Source: Owenia fusiformis
Taxonomy: Eukaryota > Annelida > Polychaeta > Sabellida > Oweniidae
Length of the DNA stretch: 64,000 nt
Direction: 5' to 3'
NCBI GenBank assembly: GCA_903813345.2
Contig: CAIIXF020000004.1
Location: forward strand, 29,267,986-29,331,985
Part shown: positions 33,108-45,343 of the stretch, piece after piece
Layout: every line of letters begins with the position of its first letter
How positions within the stretch are numbered: the first letter of the stretch is position 1
The notes under the pieces: model-generated
Seen by the model: the letters and a program-made list of their open reading frames with translations, nothing else
The model's database searches: none
What the model was told of the DNA's origin: nothing
Translations under genes and position numbers: made by a program

Positions 33108-34636
33108 AAAGTTGAATATGTAGACTTTATTTTAATACTTAATCAATTCATATTTTTTTCATTACATGTACAGATGTACAGTGTATATTGTACTCTAGAT
33201 ATTGTACCATATGCATACATGTTGCTTTACAGTGTATTCTCTCTAGGTACTCCAAATCAGGTACAGACTTTGTGACTTGAATTAAGGCATTGTACCCTCT
33301 GATGACTGCATGGTTATAGTTTATACATTCCCAAGGAGCAGCAGATACTTCCTGAAAGCAGCAGCAGCAATTTCCAAGAACTTTTACTTTAGATTGAATA
33401 ATCTTCTGCTTCAGGCCTGCATACATTTGGCATCGAAGCTTACATATGACAAGGTATATATCTACCTGGTTTGCCAATTTTTCTATTATGAGATATTAAT
33501 TTTAGGAAAATGTCCATCAAACACTGGTTGTTTTATTATAAATATAATCCATTTCCAATAATCCTATGGTCTGATCACTAGGTCCACTCCTCTTGATTGT
33601 TTTGACACAATTAACAAGGGAGAAAACAGTAATATTGGCACTTGCAAATCTACCAAAACACAAAAATCGTGGTAAAACCTCTCCATTTTCAAAAGTCCTT
33701 TATCAAAAAGAGTTGATAATGTTTATTGTAAACCTCTTGCAAATCCTCTTCTGTATCACCAAGTTGCATCATGTCAGGTTCCTGAAAATATAAAATCTTT
33801 AGTAATAAATTATAAATATAATATAATCCAAAAACCTTTTGAGGGTGTAAAAACACCTTGTCACCTTCCTCTTTGTGTTTGTTTTGTAATGAGGATTTGG
33901 ATTTGTCCATTAGATGGGAAACTCTGTTATCCTCATAAGAACTATCGCTAGAATTGGAAGACATTTTTTCTTTTAAATAATCTAGGTCATTTTTCTTATA
34001 AATTGTAACATTATAGAACTCATTCATTCTCCACGTTTAGTTCTCATCCTCAAGCTTGGCCTCAACTCTTCAAGTTCATGTCATGAGCTATCAATCAGAC
34101 TTTGTTAATTTCTGAAATATAATACATATTGAATTACTCGTAGTTTAATCTGACATTCACAAGATGTTCACTCTAGTTTGAATATTGATCTCACCTTTAA
34201 CCAAATATTCCATTCTATTTCCCGCAGCCCGAGGGCCCCTAATTTGAAACATCAACATCTGCCTGGTGATTTTTCGTACTTTCACCTTTTATTTAAGCGA
34301 GGTATCGGGCACCATCTGGAACACATGAAGTATATATTAATATTAGAGTTTGAATTTCTATATCATAACATTTATTGACATGAAATATGTAGTGATATGC
34401 AAACAAATATTTTGATTGACGCGACACATTATAGTTAGCCTAGCCTTCCTCTCTTCTTCCAAAGTAAGTCAATATATCAAAAGATACATTTTGCTGCAAA
34501 ACGATTGCATTTTTCAATTTTCGTCGAAAATAATCATGTTTTTCTGATATGCTCTTTAGTCAATGGTTAATGGTGGTTAATAACTCTTTCTTCATTGCTA
34601 GATAAGCTTGAGATGATGATTTCAATTCAAGTTTGA
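33108..34636. other. Stretch with no recognised gene
   Basis: Minus-strand frames at 33,148-33,477 and 33,689-34,027 look possibly coding (the second has an acidic, Ser-rich stretch SSNSSDSSYEDNR), but no family is visible. A small exon-like piece with an acceptor (ATTTCCCGCAG) lies near 34,225-34,265. Confidence 0.3.
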
Positions 34637-36400
34637 GGTATGTTGACAAATGCTTGTCTACTTTTGTGATTCTTCAGGAGCATTATTCGACAGGGCATTC
34701 TTTAAAATACCTAATATCTTTGTTGCCTCTGTCTTCATTCTTTCGCAGAAACAAATTGTCATTTTCAAATGTATGTTTAAATTCTGTGTGCTTTTGGCGG
34801 TAATGTCCCTTTAAACAAGTTCTAAACTCCACACATTTTGGGCATTGTTTTGGATTTTTTTCATTATTGCACTGTTCATCACTAAAGACGTCACTTCAGC
34901 GATCTTTTCCTTCTTCAAAGGGACCTGGAATGACAGTGGTATACATATTGTTTATTATCCCAATGCAAGACTTCCTTGTTAAGGATATATTACACAGTGA
35001 AGTACACAAGGGCTTGATGCAAGACTACATTGTTTATTTATTGTGTTGTGACAATGTGAGAGACTACATTGCATAATGTGTTGTGAGAGAGGTATACAAG
35101 GACATGGGGTTAGACTAGGTTGTTTTGTTGTTAGTGGAATAATACAGGGATTGATGCAAGACTTCCTTGTTTAGAATATATTTGACAGTAGACTACACAA
35201 GGACCTGATGCAAGACTACATTGTATAATGTGTTGTGAGAGAGGTATACAAGGACATGGGGTGAGACTAGGTTGTTTTGTTAGTGGAATAATACAGGGAT
35301 TAATTTTTTAAAGGCAAGAATGCATCCTTTTTAAATAGATCTTTGCTGTGGAAGACTGTAATATCTTTTCTACTCTTGGTGTCTTTGTCGAGTCCAATAA
35401 TGTGCAGAAATTCAGGACATCTTTTTGTTGTTCTCTTCTCAACTTCCAAGACCAATAGTTTCATATTCTACAAAGAATAACAAGTTATTTAAACAATGTC
35501 ACTCTACTTTAATTCACATTGTTAAATGTTTTCATTAAATCAATCATTCTAACAGTGAAAGACTTGAAGAGTTGGTGGAGTTCTACAATATGAATACATT
35601 TTTCCATCTATAATTGCACAATGGTCTTTTGATTTATTATTTTTTAAGTTTTAAATTTCGCAGATTTGAGTAATGGCCTAATAAGCAAACTCAAAATATT
35701 AGACCCTTTTTATTATTAAAATAATGCGCAATAAAACTAGACGAAACGTTTTACACCAAAACCGAACGAAATATATAAAATAAAATATACTGTAAACATA
35801 TATATAGGCCTATATATCAGAGTACCGAGAAAATGTTAATTTGACAAATTGCCGGGGATTTAAAACACACATTCGCGACGATAAATGTGCACGATTTTAC
35901 CAAGATCACAAACAAAGCAAATTCAATTGCAAGCGAACAGTACCTGGAGTATAGTACCAGTCTTATAGGAAATTTTCTCAGGATTCCAAATCTGAAATCC
36001 AAATTCGAGTTAAGGAGTTATATCATTTTGAAATTTCGAAAAAATTGATACAATGATATCCTGATAGAAAGGCAGAGTACTGAAAAAAATATTGAAAATA
36101 TAAAATAACTGTCCAGGTCAAATCAAGTTCCAGTCAAGGTCAGGTCCAGTCCAAGTACAGTCCAGTCCAGTCCAAGTTAAAGTCCAGGTCCAGTCCAAAT
36201 CCAGTTAAAGTCCAGGTCCAGTCCAAATCCAGTCCATCCATTCGTTCTTAATTTATTTAAGTTCATATATCTTAATGTTTTAAACACAAAATAATGGTAC
36301 AATTTTTATCTCGTCATTATAGCTATAAAATAGCTCTTCCCCTTTATTTATTGCTGTCTTTGCAATAAAACTATTTGTGGAATGCCCACGGCCACCGTAA
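34637..36400. repeat. Segmental duplication I, right copy
   Basis: Matches 1,630-3,650, including the tandem repeat (34,960-35,300), the exon-like frame (35,310-35,475) and a shortened minisatellite (36,110-36,240). Confidence 0.85.
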
Positions 36401-36485
36401 CAGGGCCATCTGCTTTGACGGACCTCCCAAATTTTTTGGAGGAGAACACCTCCACATTTTCTGCATCCCTACAACAATTAAAACA
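36309..36485 (-). pseudogene. KMT5A-like SET domain, scrambled exon pieces, copy 4
   Basis: 36,309-36,410 is the end of the 3' exon (GIPQI region and FYSYND). It is joined at about 36,411 directly to the start of a 5' exon (DAENVEVFSS region, 36,412-36,470), so the order is rearranged as in copies 2 and 3. Confidence 0.6.
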
Positions 36486-36486
36486 T

Positions 36487-36740
36487 GGTGTTTATATCAT
36501 TGGATCCTAGGAGGACTTTGTCTATGTCATCAGATCCTAGAAGGACATTGTGTTTATATCAATAGATCCTAGAAAACAGAGTGTTTATATCATTAGATCC
36601 TTCTAGGTTATTATCCATGTCATCAGATCCTAGAAGAACAGAGTGTTTATATCACCAGATCCTAGTAGGACAGAGTGTTTATATCATCAGATTCTAGAAG
36701 GAAAGAGTGTTTATATCATTAAATCCTAGTAGGACAGATT
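36487..36740. repeat. ATCCTAGAAGGACA minisatellite, about 37-bp unit
   Basis: About seven units of TTTATATCAT(C/T)AGATCCTAGAAGGACAGAGTG. Remnants of the same array lie beside the other SET copies (4,150-4,200, 5,820-5,880, 37,105-37,160 and 42,430-42,485). Confidence 0.85.
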
Positions 36741-36841
36741 ATAGCAAATGTGCAGGTTCAACCAGAGTATAATAAATAGCATAAACACATTTAAAAGTCA
36801 TCATTTAATTATCTAGTTGACACTTTTAAAGTCCTACCTTC

Positions 36842-37085
36842 CTATGGCATCATACGCCCTGGTGGCATCCATGCGGCATCCATGTGCAATTTTCTCCCTG
36901 ATGCGTGTCTGAAGGTCATTATATATGAGCCTTCTCCATTCTTATCATATGTTGTTATCAATTTATCTTTTTCTGCTGTTGTTATTATGTTGCCATCATA
37001 TTTACAAATAAAGTCACAGCGCTGAAGCACTTTGACAGATCTTCCAAATCGCTTTGAAAACACTCCAACATTTTCTTCATCCCTA
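36842..37085 (-). pseudogene. KMT5A-like SET domain, 5' exon, copy 4
   Basis: Acceptor (TTCTTGTAG), then DEENVGVFSKRFGRSVKVLQ, CDFICKYDGN, GEGSYIMTFRH, HMDA. An 11-bp tandem duplication (GCATGGATGCC) just after HMDA shifts the frame before the expected TRAYDAIGR; a donor (GGAAG|GTAGGA) still follows. Confidence 0.7.
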
Positions 37086-37228
37086 CAAGAATTAAAACAT
37101 GGTGCTTATATAATTGGAGCCTAGTAGGATATTGTGTTTATATCATCAGATCCTAGGACAGTGTTTGTATCATTATCCAATCGAAAGAAGTTCAAAACAT
37201 GTGGGACAGTGTATCTATATATTACAAG

Positions 37229-37392
37229 ATGTCCGTCCGTCTGTCCATCCGTCTGTCCGTCCGTCTGTCCATCCGTCTGTCCGTTCGTCTGTCCGTCCAT
37301 CTGTCCGTCCGTCCATCTGTCCGTCCATCCATCTGTCCGTCCATCCATCTGTCCGTCCATCCATCTGTCCGTCTGCCCATCTGTCCGTCTGG
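37229..37392. repeat. CCGTCTGT/CCATCTGT minisatellite
   Basis: About twenty degenerate 8-bp units. The overlapping frames rich in Pro-Ser-Val or Thr-Asp-Gly are artefacts. It sits at the head of the TATAACTC satellite. Confidence 0.95.
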
Positions 37393-37689
37393 GCAATAAC
37401 TCAAATACCATTGGCCTGATTTTGTTCATATTTTATACACATGTGTACTATGGGGAAAGAAGTTCTGCTCTTAGGCCGATTTTCAAAATGGCTGCTCGTT
37501 TCAAAATTGTGGCCATTTTGAATAGGACATTTATAAAGCTATAAATGTAGATATTTAAGAAACACATGGCATCCATCTTGAAAAATGGTGGCTTTTACGC
37601 ACTATTTTACAATTTTTGCAATAACTTGAAAAGTAGTGGAGTGATTTTGTTCATATTTGGTACACAGGGAGTTATGCTGAGTACTAAAA
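37393..37689. repeat. TATAACTC satellite, locus 2 (interrupted by a mariner)
   Basis: Starts with GGCAATAACTCAAATACCAT and contains AAAATGGC words and AAAGTAGTGGAGTGATTTTG. It is interrupted at 37,691 by the mariner element. Confidence 0.8.
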
Positions 37690-37691
37690 TA

Positions 37692-39170
37692 CTTAGGTCA
37701 GTCAAAAAGTTCTGTTTATTTATCTCTAACTTTGTCATTTTGAGGAATTGTTTTTTGATATTTAGTACATATATAGAACATACATTTGTGCTGATATTGA
37801 CTAAATATTGTATCTCAACTATCATTGGTTACTGAATAATGGTTGCTATGGTAACAGAAGGGCGATGTACTCTGTTCAACCCAATTTTATTGATTTTCAT
37901 ACACTGTTATATTACATGAAATATACTTTAAACTGTCTTAATATTTAAAAACTCCTTTCTAACTAAGTCCCCGATGCCATATCTAAGTTTAATTTAGTTA
38001 TTTAGCCTTCAAAATAGTCGCCCCCTGCAGCAATGACCTGTTGGTGCCTTTCTACCCAGTCTCTGAAAACACCTTTGAAACCGCTAGCCGACAATTCATT
38101 TAAACGTTTGCGCATCGCTGCCCACAGATCCTCATCGGAATCAAACCAGATCCCCCAAAGACCCCTCTTTTGATTGCTGAAGAGGTAAAAGTCACATGGA
38201 GATGTGTCTGGGGAGTATGGTGCTTGTGGAATCCTGCTCCATTGGAGGTCTTCTAAGGCAGTCTTGGCAACATTACTTGTATGGGGACGAGCATTGTCCA
38301 TATTCATCAAGAAACTGCCTCGAGACATCAATTCTTTCTTGCTTCTGTTCTTGAGTGAGGAATCTTGGAACCCATTTTGAGGCTACGTAACACTTTTTCA
38401 ATACTTTAGTGATGGTTGTATGACAAGAGCCATGAGAAATATTCAAATGGAACTAATTTCATCCAGTGAAATGTGCCTATCTTGCTCAATCAACTCTTGT
38501 ATTTTCTCAGCATTGTCCTCATTCACAGAACTCTTGGGCCGGCCAGTTCGTGCTGAATCAGACAGTTTATCCCTTTTTCCAGACAAGAAGTCATTGTACC
38601 ATCTACGGACAGTATTATATCTTGGAGCATCCTGTCCAAAAGCACCTTTAACAAGTGAATATATCTCTTGTAGTGTTTTCCTGTTTTCTACCATACACTG
38701 TATCAAGTTTCTTTGCTTCCACTTTAACAACTTGCTAGGAGAATCAATAATTGACATGATTTTTTCTCAAAATCACTTTTTCACTTTTTCATCCTGAAAA
38801 TCATCTATGTCAGCTGAAAATTGTCACAATTAAATATTTCCTTGACTGTGATTTCTTCAAGACAATATAATTGGCATCAAAACCTGTCAATTTGCACAAT
38901 CTGATATTTTAACATGAAAAACTGTTCAATGAATTGATGCCAAATGAAATTAATGTGACTTTAAAAATATGACGCTTTTTAGCTGAACCGTATACCCCAA
39001 AATTCTGTTACCATAGCAACCATAATTCAATAACCAATCATAGTTGAGATACAATATTTAGTCAATAGTTGCACAAATATATGTTCTATAGATGTACCAA
39101 ATATCAAGAAGTAAATCCTCAAAATGACAAAGTTAGAGATAAATAAACAGAACTTTTTGACTGACCCAAG
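37692..39170 (-). mobile_element. mariner-family transposon, internally deleted
   Basis: Flanked by TA target dinucleotides (37,690-37,691 and 39,171-39,172) with terminal inverted repeats of about 175 bp that begin CTT(A/G)GGTCAGTCAAAAAGTT. On the minus strand, an N-terminal helix-turn-helix half (38,443-38,757; NTVRRWYNDF and ARTGRPKSSV) and a C-terminal half (38,002-38,331; DNARPHT and YSPDTSPCDFYLF, the second and third catalytic Asp of the mariner DD34D triad) are separated by frame changes and by an internal deletion that removed the segment with the first catalytic Asp. The element cannot make its own transposase. The inverted repeats are long and well matched, suggesting fairly recent movement. 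Confidence 0.85.
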
Positions 39171-39179
39171 TAGTACAAA

Positions 39180-39440
39180 ATTAGTTTTAAATTAGCGCTC
39201 ATGGCATGAGTACTCACGAGTGCACTTTTGCCAGAGTGCTAATTTATTACTACTTGATAAATGAGCGCTATTTTAGTACCGTTTTAGTAACAATATTTTG
39301 AGTACTCATTTTGCACCAATTAAGTGAAGATTTGAGTAATGATTTAGTACTCATTTTTCACTAATTAGGTGAAAATTCGAGTAATGTTTTAGTACTCATT
39401 TTGCACTAATAAGGTAAAGATTTGTTAATGATGTAGTAAG
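39180..39440. repeat. Tandem repeat, about 58-60 bp unit
   Basis: About four units of TGAGTAATG(A/T)TTTAGTACTCATTTTGCACTAAT. No coding capacity. Confidence 0.8.
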
Positions 39441-40641
39441 CTGTGTGCCCAAATGTAGTGGTCATTTATTTGGTTTTATTTGATGTTTTCTCAATTATTG
39501 AGGTACAAGAAGGTTATTTTCAAAGGAAATTACTAGGAAGTCTACATTCACTCAACAGCTCAAGTTAAAGGGGATATAGAAATATGATACTAGTATTTGT
39601 TATAAATATACCATTGAGTATTACCACTTGTGAAAGTTAACACTGAATATAATGAATTCATTGCATACTTAGTTGATCCAGGGTTTCTTAATTTTTACAG
39701 TTCTTTGCCTGTGGAAAAAGAGTAACAAACAATTTATTTTTCAATAAATAATTTAAATTTTATTCTTTATCTACTCCAGGGTGGCGTTAACACAGATTTG
39801 TGAATTTTTACTCACATTTGCAACTCTGACACAAATATTCATTCTCTACCGAGTCCTTTTGACGCTCGTTTGTTTCACATGCCAAAGCCCTGTTTGACTT
39901 GGTTAAATTCTCTCATTTTAACAAGAATAACGTATTAAAGCTAGGGACCTGTTACGTTACATAGCACTGTGGCATGTCACTTTGCCACACATAATACACC
40001 ATATTCATTTTTAAGTGCAATCAATGCGATTGTTTCAAATGTTACACTGGTGTCATTGGTTTTACAAAGACCCTTAAGAAAAGGTGGCCTCTGTTTGTCA
40101 TTGTTATAGTTGCCTCTACCTCGGACTGCAGATTTGAACGTGGACTGCATCGTGGATGCAAATGAATGAATTTTGAGTATGAAGTAATATAATTTTGTAT
40201 AGTCTGTGCTTTAATTTTTTTGTCTGTAGGTGATCTAAATAATTTGGTATAACTGAAAGGTTTCCTCCTGGCAAAGTAATTTAATATCAATTTTTTGAGA
40301 TCTTTAGTGATGTAATCAAGTGTCATCGTGACTTGAGACGTTATTTTCCTTGTAGAATTCACTGTCTCACACCCTCTTTTTAAAGTAATGAGCCATGTCC
40401 TTGAATTTCTTGACCTCTTGGGTTATTTCTTTTCTGACAGAGGATTTTAAGGATTTTAATTTATTTAAAAAAATTTTTTTTTACTTTTTGTTTTTCTTTT
40501 TTTTGAATGGTTTTAGCCTTTGAAGACAGTTCTTCTTGTGTGAGGTGCCTTCCATATTTGTAGCAGCTGTACTTATTCTCATTCTTTTTTCTCCATTTTT
40601 TCTCAATATGGACCAAAGTTTTGTGAATTTACAAATTGCAT
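39441..40641 (-). other. AT-rich stretch with an unrecognised frame
   Basis: A 106-codon minus-strand frame at 40,042-40,362 is basic and Lys/Ser/Thr-rich (TLDYITKDLKKLILNYFARR) and of unknown family. It abuts 39,987-40,050, a segment shared with 26,677-26,742, suggesting both loci descend from one transposon. Confidence 0.3.
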
Positions 40642-40777
40642 ACACAATGCGTTTCATCAAATAAAAATACTTGCCCTTGCTGATTAAGCCACGTGCACAT
40701 CTTCCTGTTTCTTGGACATAATCCAGTATTGAAGGGGGCAAAAAAAATCTGATTGACGCTGAAGTAACCTTAAGCAT
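40642..40777 (-). pseudogene. RecQ-like helicase fragment (motif VI)
   Basis: The minus strand reads RFFLPPSILDYVQETGRCAR, close to motif VI of RecQ helicases (P.S...Y.QE.GRAGRD). Only this motif and some 20 following codons are recognisable; the next 60 codons become Lys-rich and unlike RecQ. It is a captured or decayed fragment, not a working helicase. Confidence 0.5.
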
Positions 40778-41449
40778 ACACTGTGTGAAGATGACTATCT
40801 AGAAGTCAGCAATTTTTAAGTTTTTTAAAATCGCAACCATTTTTATATGTTGTTATTTTACATTTGTTTTACCACAACTCAAAAAGTAATATAGCCATAT
40901 CTGTTTGATGGAATTTACTATGCGTGACATTGCTGTTGTTTGATCAACAATACAATTACTATACTATTTTCCACTTTCACCATTCAGCAAGTTTAAAATT
41001 TGATTTTGGTTTCAATTCTGCATGCTGCATTCAATATAATTAATTTCCGGATTATTTTCCAGCTATATTGTATTGTTTTTTGTTTACCACACAAATTTTT
41101 GGGGTTTGTCAACACATTCCTCCTGCGCTAGCCGCTATTTTCTAAACACATACAAGGGGATGTATGTCATTTTTGATCAGTAAAACCTATAGCTTTTCAA
41201 GTCGATACTCTTTCCAAATTTTACTTACTTTTTCCAGATTTGCACTGATTTTCTCAACTGTCTCATTTGTAATGCCTAATTGAGTAGGATTCTCCTGATA
41301 TTCCTCCATTTTTGCTTCCTTCCTTGACATCAAGAGGCCCACTCTTTTGTTTTTTAATTTAGAAAATTGTTTTTGCTTGTCATCAAGCATGGCTGAAATT
41401 AGAAATGTTATCATTCCATCAAACATAACCTAGTCCAGTGAAATATAGA
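40778..41449. other. Stretch without supported genes
   Basis: A 79-codon minus-strand frame (41,187-41,426; EENPTQLGIT-like and coiled-coil-like heptads) has no recognised family. Confidence 0.3.
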
Positions 41450-41640
41450 GTTGTCTGTTTGGGCCATAATTTAATTACTTTCAACAGCTATAACTCTGGC
41501 AGTACGTAGAGGATATAGAGAATTGTTTGTTTGGGCTATAATTTAGATACTTTCAACAGCTATGTCTCAGGCAGTAAGTTGTCTGTTTGGGGTATACTTT
41601 AGATACTTTCATCAGCTATGTCTCAGGCAGTAGAGGATAC
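41450..41640. repeat. Three-copy degenerate tandem repeat
   Basis: TTGT(C/T)TGTTTGGG, ATACTTTCAACAGCTAT and CTCAGGCAGTA recur three times at spacings of about 60-80 bp. Confidence 0.75.
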
Positions 41641-42189
41641 AGACCAAGGGCCTAAATAGTTTTGCCTGCGAAAAGATGTCGGCTCAAGATAGCCACCATT
41701 TTTGTTTGTTTTGGTTAATTGTTAAAGATACCTGTCATATCCATAATACATACCAGTTATTTTCTGATGCATATTGTAGGGTATCTTCTCTTCATTTGTC
41801 CAGTAAGAGACCCCTGCTGAGAGGCTGTCAATTAGTTTTAAGATACTGGTCGGCTTTAGCAAGGTTTTCTTTTCCATGATATCAGTGAAGCTGAAAAATA
41901 GTGTCATTTAAGGTGTATTTTCGTAGGCCCGCGGAGCAAGTGAAATTGATACGGTTGTTTATTTTTCAATTGTTCTATACAGAGGTATTTCGCACATAAC
42001 TATTGTAGTAGAACCACGATCTAGCTAATATTTAGGATTAAAATCTTGCCTCTGGGCAAAAAAGAATGTAAAAAGCAATTCTTTGATTCAGACTCGTTTT
42101 TAAGTTATAGCAAATGTGCAGGTTCAACCAGAGTATAAATAGCATAAACACATTTAAAAGTCATAAGTTAATTATCTAGTTGACACTTT
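41641..42189. other. Gene-free stretch leading into a SET copy
   Basis: From about 42,080 it matches the downstream flank of the SET unit (AGCAAATGTGCAGGTTCAACC). Confidence 0.45.
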
Positions 42190-42199
42190 TAAAGTCTTA

Positions 42200-42412
42200 C
42201 CTTCCTTTGGCATCATACGCCGGTGGCATCCATGTGCAATTTTCTCCCTGATTCGTGTCTGAAGGTCATTATATATGAGCCTTCTCCATTCTTATCATAT
42301 GTTGTTATCAATCTATCTTTTTCTGCTGTTGTTATTACATTGCCATCATATTTACAAATAAAGTCACTTTTGTCAAAGTGCTTCAGTGAACACTTCAACA
42401 TTTTCTCCATCC
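42200..42412 (-). pseudogene. KMT5A-like SET domain, 5' exon, copy 5
   Basis: Acceptor (AATTCTAG), then SDFICKYDGNVITTAEKD, GEGSYIMTFRH and GRKLHMDAT. Compared with the other copies it lacks about 30 bp in the FGRSVKAL stretch and 2 bp after HMDAT, so TRAYDA is lost. A GGTAAG donor follows. No 3' exon is found downstream. Confidence 0.7.
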
Positions 42413-42539
42413 CTAGAATTAAAACATGGTGCTTATATCATTGGAGCCTAGTAGGACATTGTGTTTTATCATAAGATCCTAGTGTTTGTATCATTATCCC
42501 ATCGAAAGAAGTTCGGAGGGATATAGAGAACGCCTCCAT

Positions 42540-43400
42540 TTGCTGTCCAGGCAATAACTCAAATACCGTTTGCCCGATTTTGTTCATATTTTATACACAT
42601 GTGCACTATGGGCTTTGAGGGACAGTTTTCAAAATGGCCGCTTGTTTCAAAATTGCGGCCATTTTAGTCCGATTTTACAGTTATTTAGGTACAGTATATA
42701 GAACTGTAATAATAATGTGTTTTGAATGTAAAAACGTTGTATAGGACATTAATAAAGTTAGACAAGTAGATATTTAAGAAACACATTGCATCCATCTTGA
42801 AAAATGGCGGCTTTTACATGCTATTTTACAATTTTTGCAATAACTTGAAAAGTAGTGGAGCGATTTTGTTCATATTTGGTAAGTGACTACTTATTAGCAT
42901 GGCACACTGTTTTATTTGTTTTATTTACTTCGGCTAGAAGGTGGCCATTTTCACGTTATTTTATGTTTTTTTGCTATAACTCAAAAAGAAATAGAGCGAT
43001 TTTGTTCATATTTGATATGTGAATATTCATAAGCATGGTACACTGTCTTATGACAATTTGGTTATTTAGCGGTCATTTTGAAAATGGCGACCATCTTTAC
43101 ATGTGTTTTTTTTGCGTTTTTTTAATATATAATTTTGTTAATATTCGATATGTGAATACTGTACTCAGAAGCATGGTGCACTGTTTTATGATAATTTGGC
43201 TAGTGAGCGACCATTTTGAAAATTTGCGCCAATTTTATGTGTGTGATTTTTACTCAGAAAGTAATAGATTGATTTTGTTCATATTTGACATGTGTATACT
43301 CATAAGCATAGCACACTGTTTTATGGCACGTTGGCAAGGATGTGGCCATTTTGATTTTTTGCTATAACTGAAAAAGGAGTGGAAGGATTTTGTATCAGAA
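42540..43400. repeat. TATAACTC satellite, locus 3
   Basis: About six degenerate units, collinear with locus 1 and ending with an extra unit (43,250-43,400) that is deleted from locus 1. Confidence 0.85.
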
Positions 43401-43568
43401 TTATTATTTGAATAAACATTAACACTAAGATGCTTATATGAATTCTCCTCATTAATTACAAGGTTTTCAATTATTATTTTGGTACCTTCAGAGTGTTGTT
43501 TTTTCTTTTTCTGACTTTTTGTCTCCAAAAACCATAATTGCGCTCTTGGAAGCATTAAATTGAAATCG

Positions 43569-44330
43569 CTACTTATTGGCATGATTATTTGCAAGTTTTG
43601 ATTGATCAACTAATTTACTCTTGTGTATAGCTAGAATAGCTAGATCATCAGCATAACACACACAACTCACATTTAATGATCCAACTTTACATGAGTTATT
43701 ATTTGCAAGCAAGTTAATAAGTAGATTTATAAATAAAAGTACAAATACACGGATATCTTCCACCTTGTTGTAAACCTTGTCTATAAACAAACCATTCAGA
43801 ACTTGCACCATGTATAAAAACCGAGTCAATAGAGTTTATATAAGATTGACGCAAAATTCTCCAAAATTTCCCTGTAATACCAGCGTCATATATTTGAGCA
43901 AATAGTCCATCAATCCAAACTGTGTCATATGCCTTCTTTGGGTCTAAAAATGCAGCAACAATCTTACTTCCATTTTCAACATCATGAGCTCTAGCCTCTT
44001 GGAGAAGAAGGGATGAGTGAAGAGAACTACATCTAATCTTATTAGCACCCTGTATCTCTGATATTGCCTGATAACTATGACCATACTTCAATTCCCTCTG
44101 AAGTAAAATCTCATCATATAGTTTACACAATGATGATTGAAGTGTTATACGTCTGTAACTATCCTTATTAAGTTTCTTCTTTTTCCTCCATTTATACTGG
44201 AATTATAACATCCCGTTTAAAGTTCTTAGGTGAATATTCTTCATTAATCAACACATTAAATAGAAATGCTATAGTTTTAAAAGTTTGATCACCAGCATAC
44301 AAAAATTGTTCATATGGTACATATCACATG
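43569..44330 (-). pseudogene. LINE reverse-transcriptase fragment, copy b
   Basis: Reverse transcriptase in two frames: KLYDEILLQREL (about 44,120), AFLDPKKAYDTVW (about 43,950, the first catalytic-Asp block of non-LTR RTs), RQGLQQGG (about 43,780) and CVCYADDLAILA (about 43,660, the YADD catalytic box). The upstream sequence to 44,330 reads NEEYSPKNFKRDVIIPV, the usual lead-in of LINE RTs. Frame changes and a stop show it is dead; neither the endonuclease nor the 3' end is present. Confidence 0.8.
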
Positions 44331-44582
44331 TTGAAGAAAAAATTAGAAATTGATATCCAATAGTCATAACCTCAAAAATAGTTGGAGATACAAGTACTCA
44401 TACAAGATAGAGCATTCAGTCTCAAATGATGTGGGTTAGATAAAATCCAGTCTCCAAGTCCATAGGTGCTTCAAAGGGTCAACATCCATTCACAAAAGCC
44501 GTCGCCATAATCCATAAAACACAATAATTCACAATGGTCATCAGGAAAATACTATGGCTGGTTTTGATCCCTATTTCTCAAC

Positions 44583-45035
44583 CTCTTTGCTCTCACTCTC
44601 TCCTCTTCCTCTTTGCCCTCACTCTCTCCTCTTCCTCTTTGCCCTCACTCTCTCCTCTCCCTCTTTGCTCTCACTCTCTCCTCTTCCTCTTTGCCCTCAC
44701 TCTCTCCTCTTCCTCTTTGCCCTCACTCTCTCCTCTCCCTCTTTGCTCTCCTCTCCCTCTTTGCTCTCCTCTCCCTCTTTGCTCTCCTCTCCCTCTTTGC
44801 TCTCCTCTCCCTCTTTGCTCTCACTCTCTCTCGCTCTTAGCTCTCACTCTCTCCTCTCCCTCTTTGCTCTCACTCTCTCTCGCTCTTTGCTCTCACTCTC
44901 TCTCGCTCTTTGCTCTCACTCTCTCTCGCTCTTTGCTCTCACTCTCTCTCGCTCTTTGCTCTCACTCTCTCTCGCTCTTTGCTCTCACTCTCTCTCGCTC
45001 TTTGCTCTCACTCTCTCCTCTCCCTCTCCTCATCC
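44583..45035. repeat. CT-rich minisatellite, right copy
   Basis: Two unit types in blocks: the 26-bp CTCACTCTCTCCTCTCCCTCTTTG unit and a CTCACTCTCTCTCGCTCTTTG variant repeated seven times at 44,824-45,005, absent from the left copy. Confidence 0.95.
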
Positions 45036-45343
45036 ACTTGATCCCCCTCCTGTAATCAAAAGAAGATACTCATTTTCAGAGTATTAATTATCGGTCTGAA
45101 TCATTGGTATTGTTTACTCTTTGTGCATTTCTGTTGTGCAGGATCTGGTAGGTTTGCCATCATCTGCCCTCTTATCCATTTTTCAAACCTAGTGAATATA
45201 ATCTCATAGACAGTGAATGTAATTTTAAATTCAGTCTATTATATAAAATAAATTTTTTTATGACAAACTAAATCTGTCGTTTAAAAACATATTGATATAA
45301 AATGACCTAAGCTCACGATGCCCATGACAAGCAGCGTGCCTAC

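Larger units (their letters stand above)
42479..45312. repeat. Segmental duplication III, right copy
   Basis: Counterpart of 27,445-29,760. It includes the 690 bp missing from the left copy and a longer CT-rich array. It directly adjoins SET copy 5. Confidence 0.85.

Noticed and set aside
37114-37544. Frames on both strands rich in Pro-Ser-Val or Thr-Asp-Gly
   Set aside because: They are translations of the CCGTCTGT repeat, not proteins.
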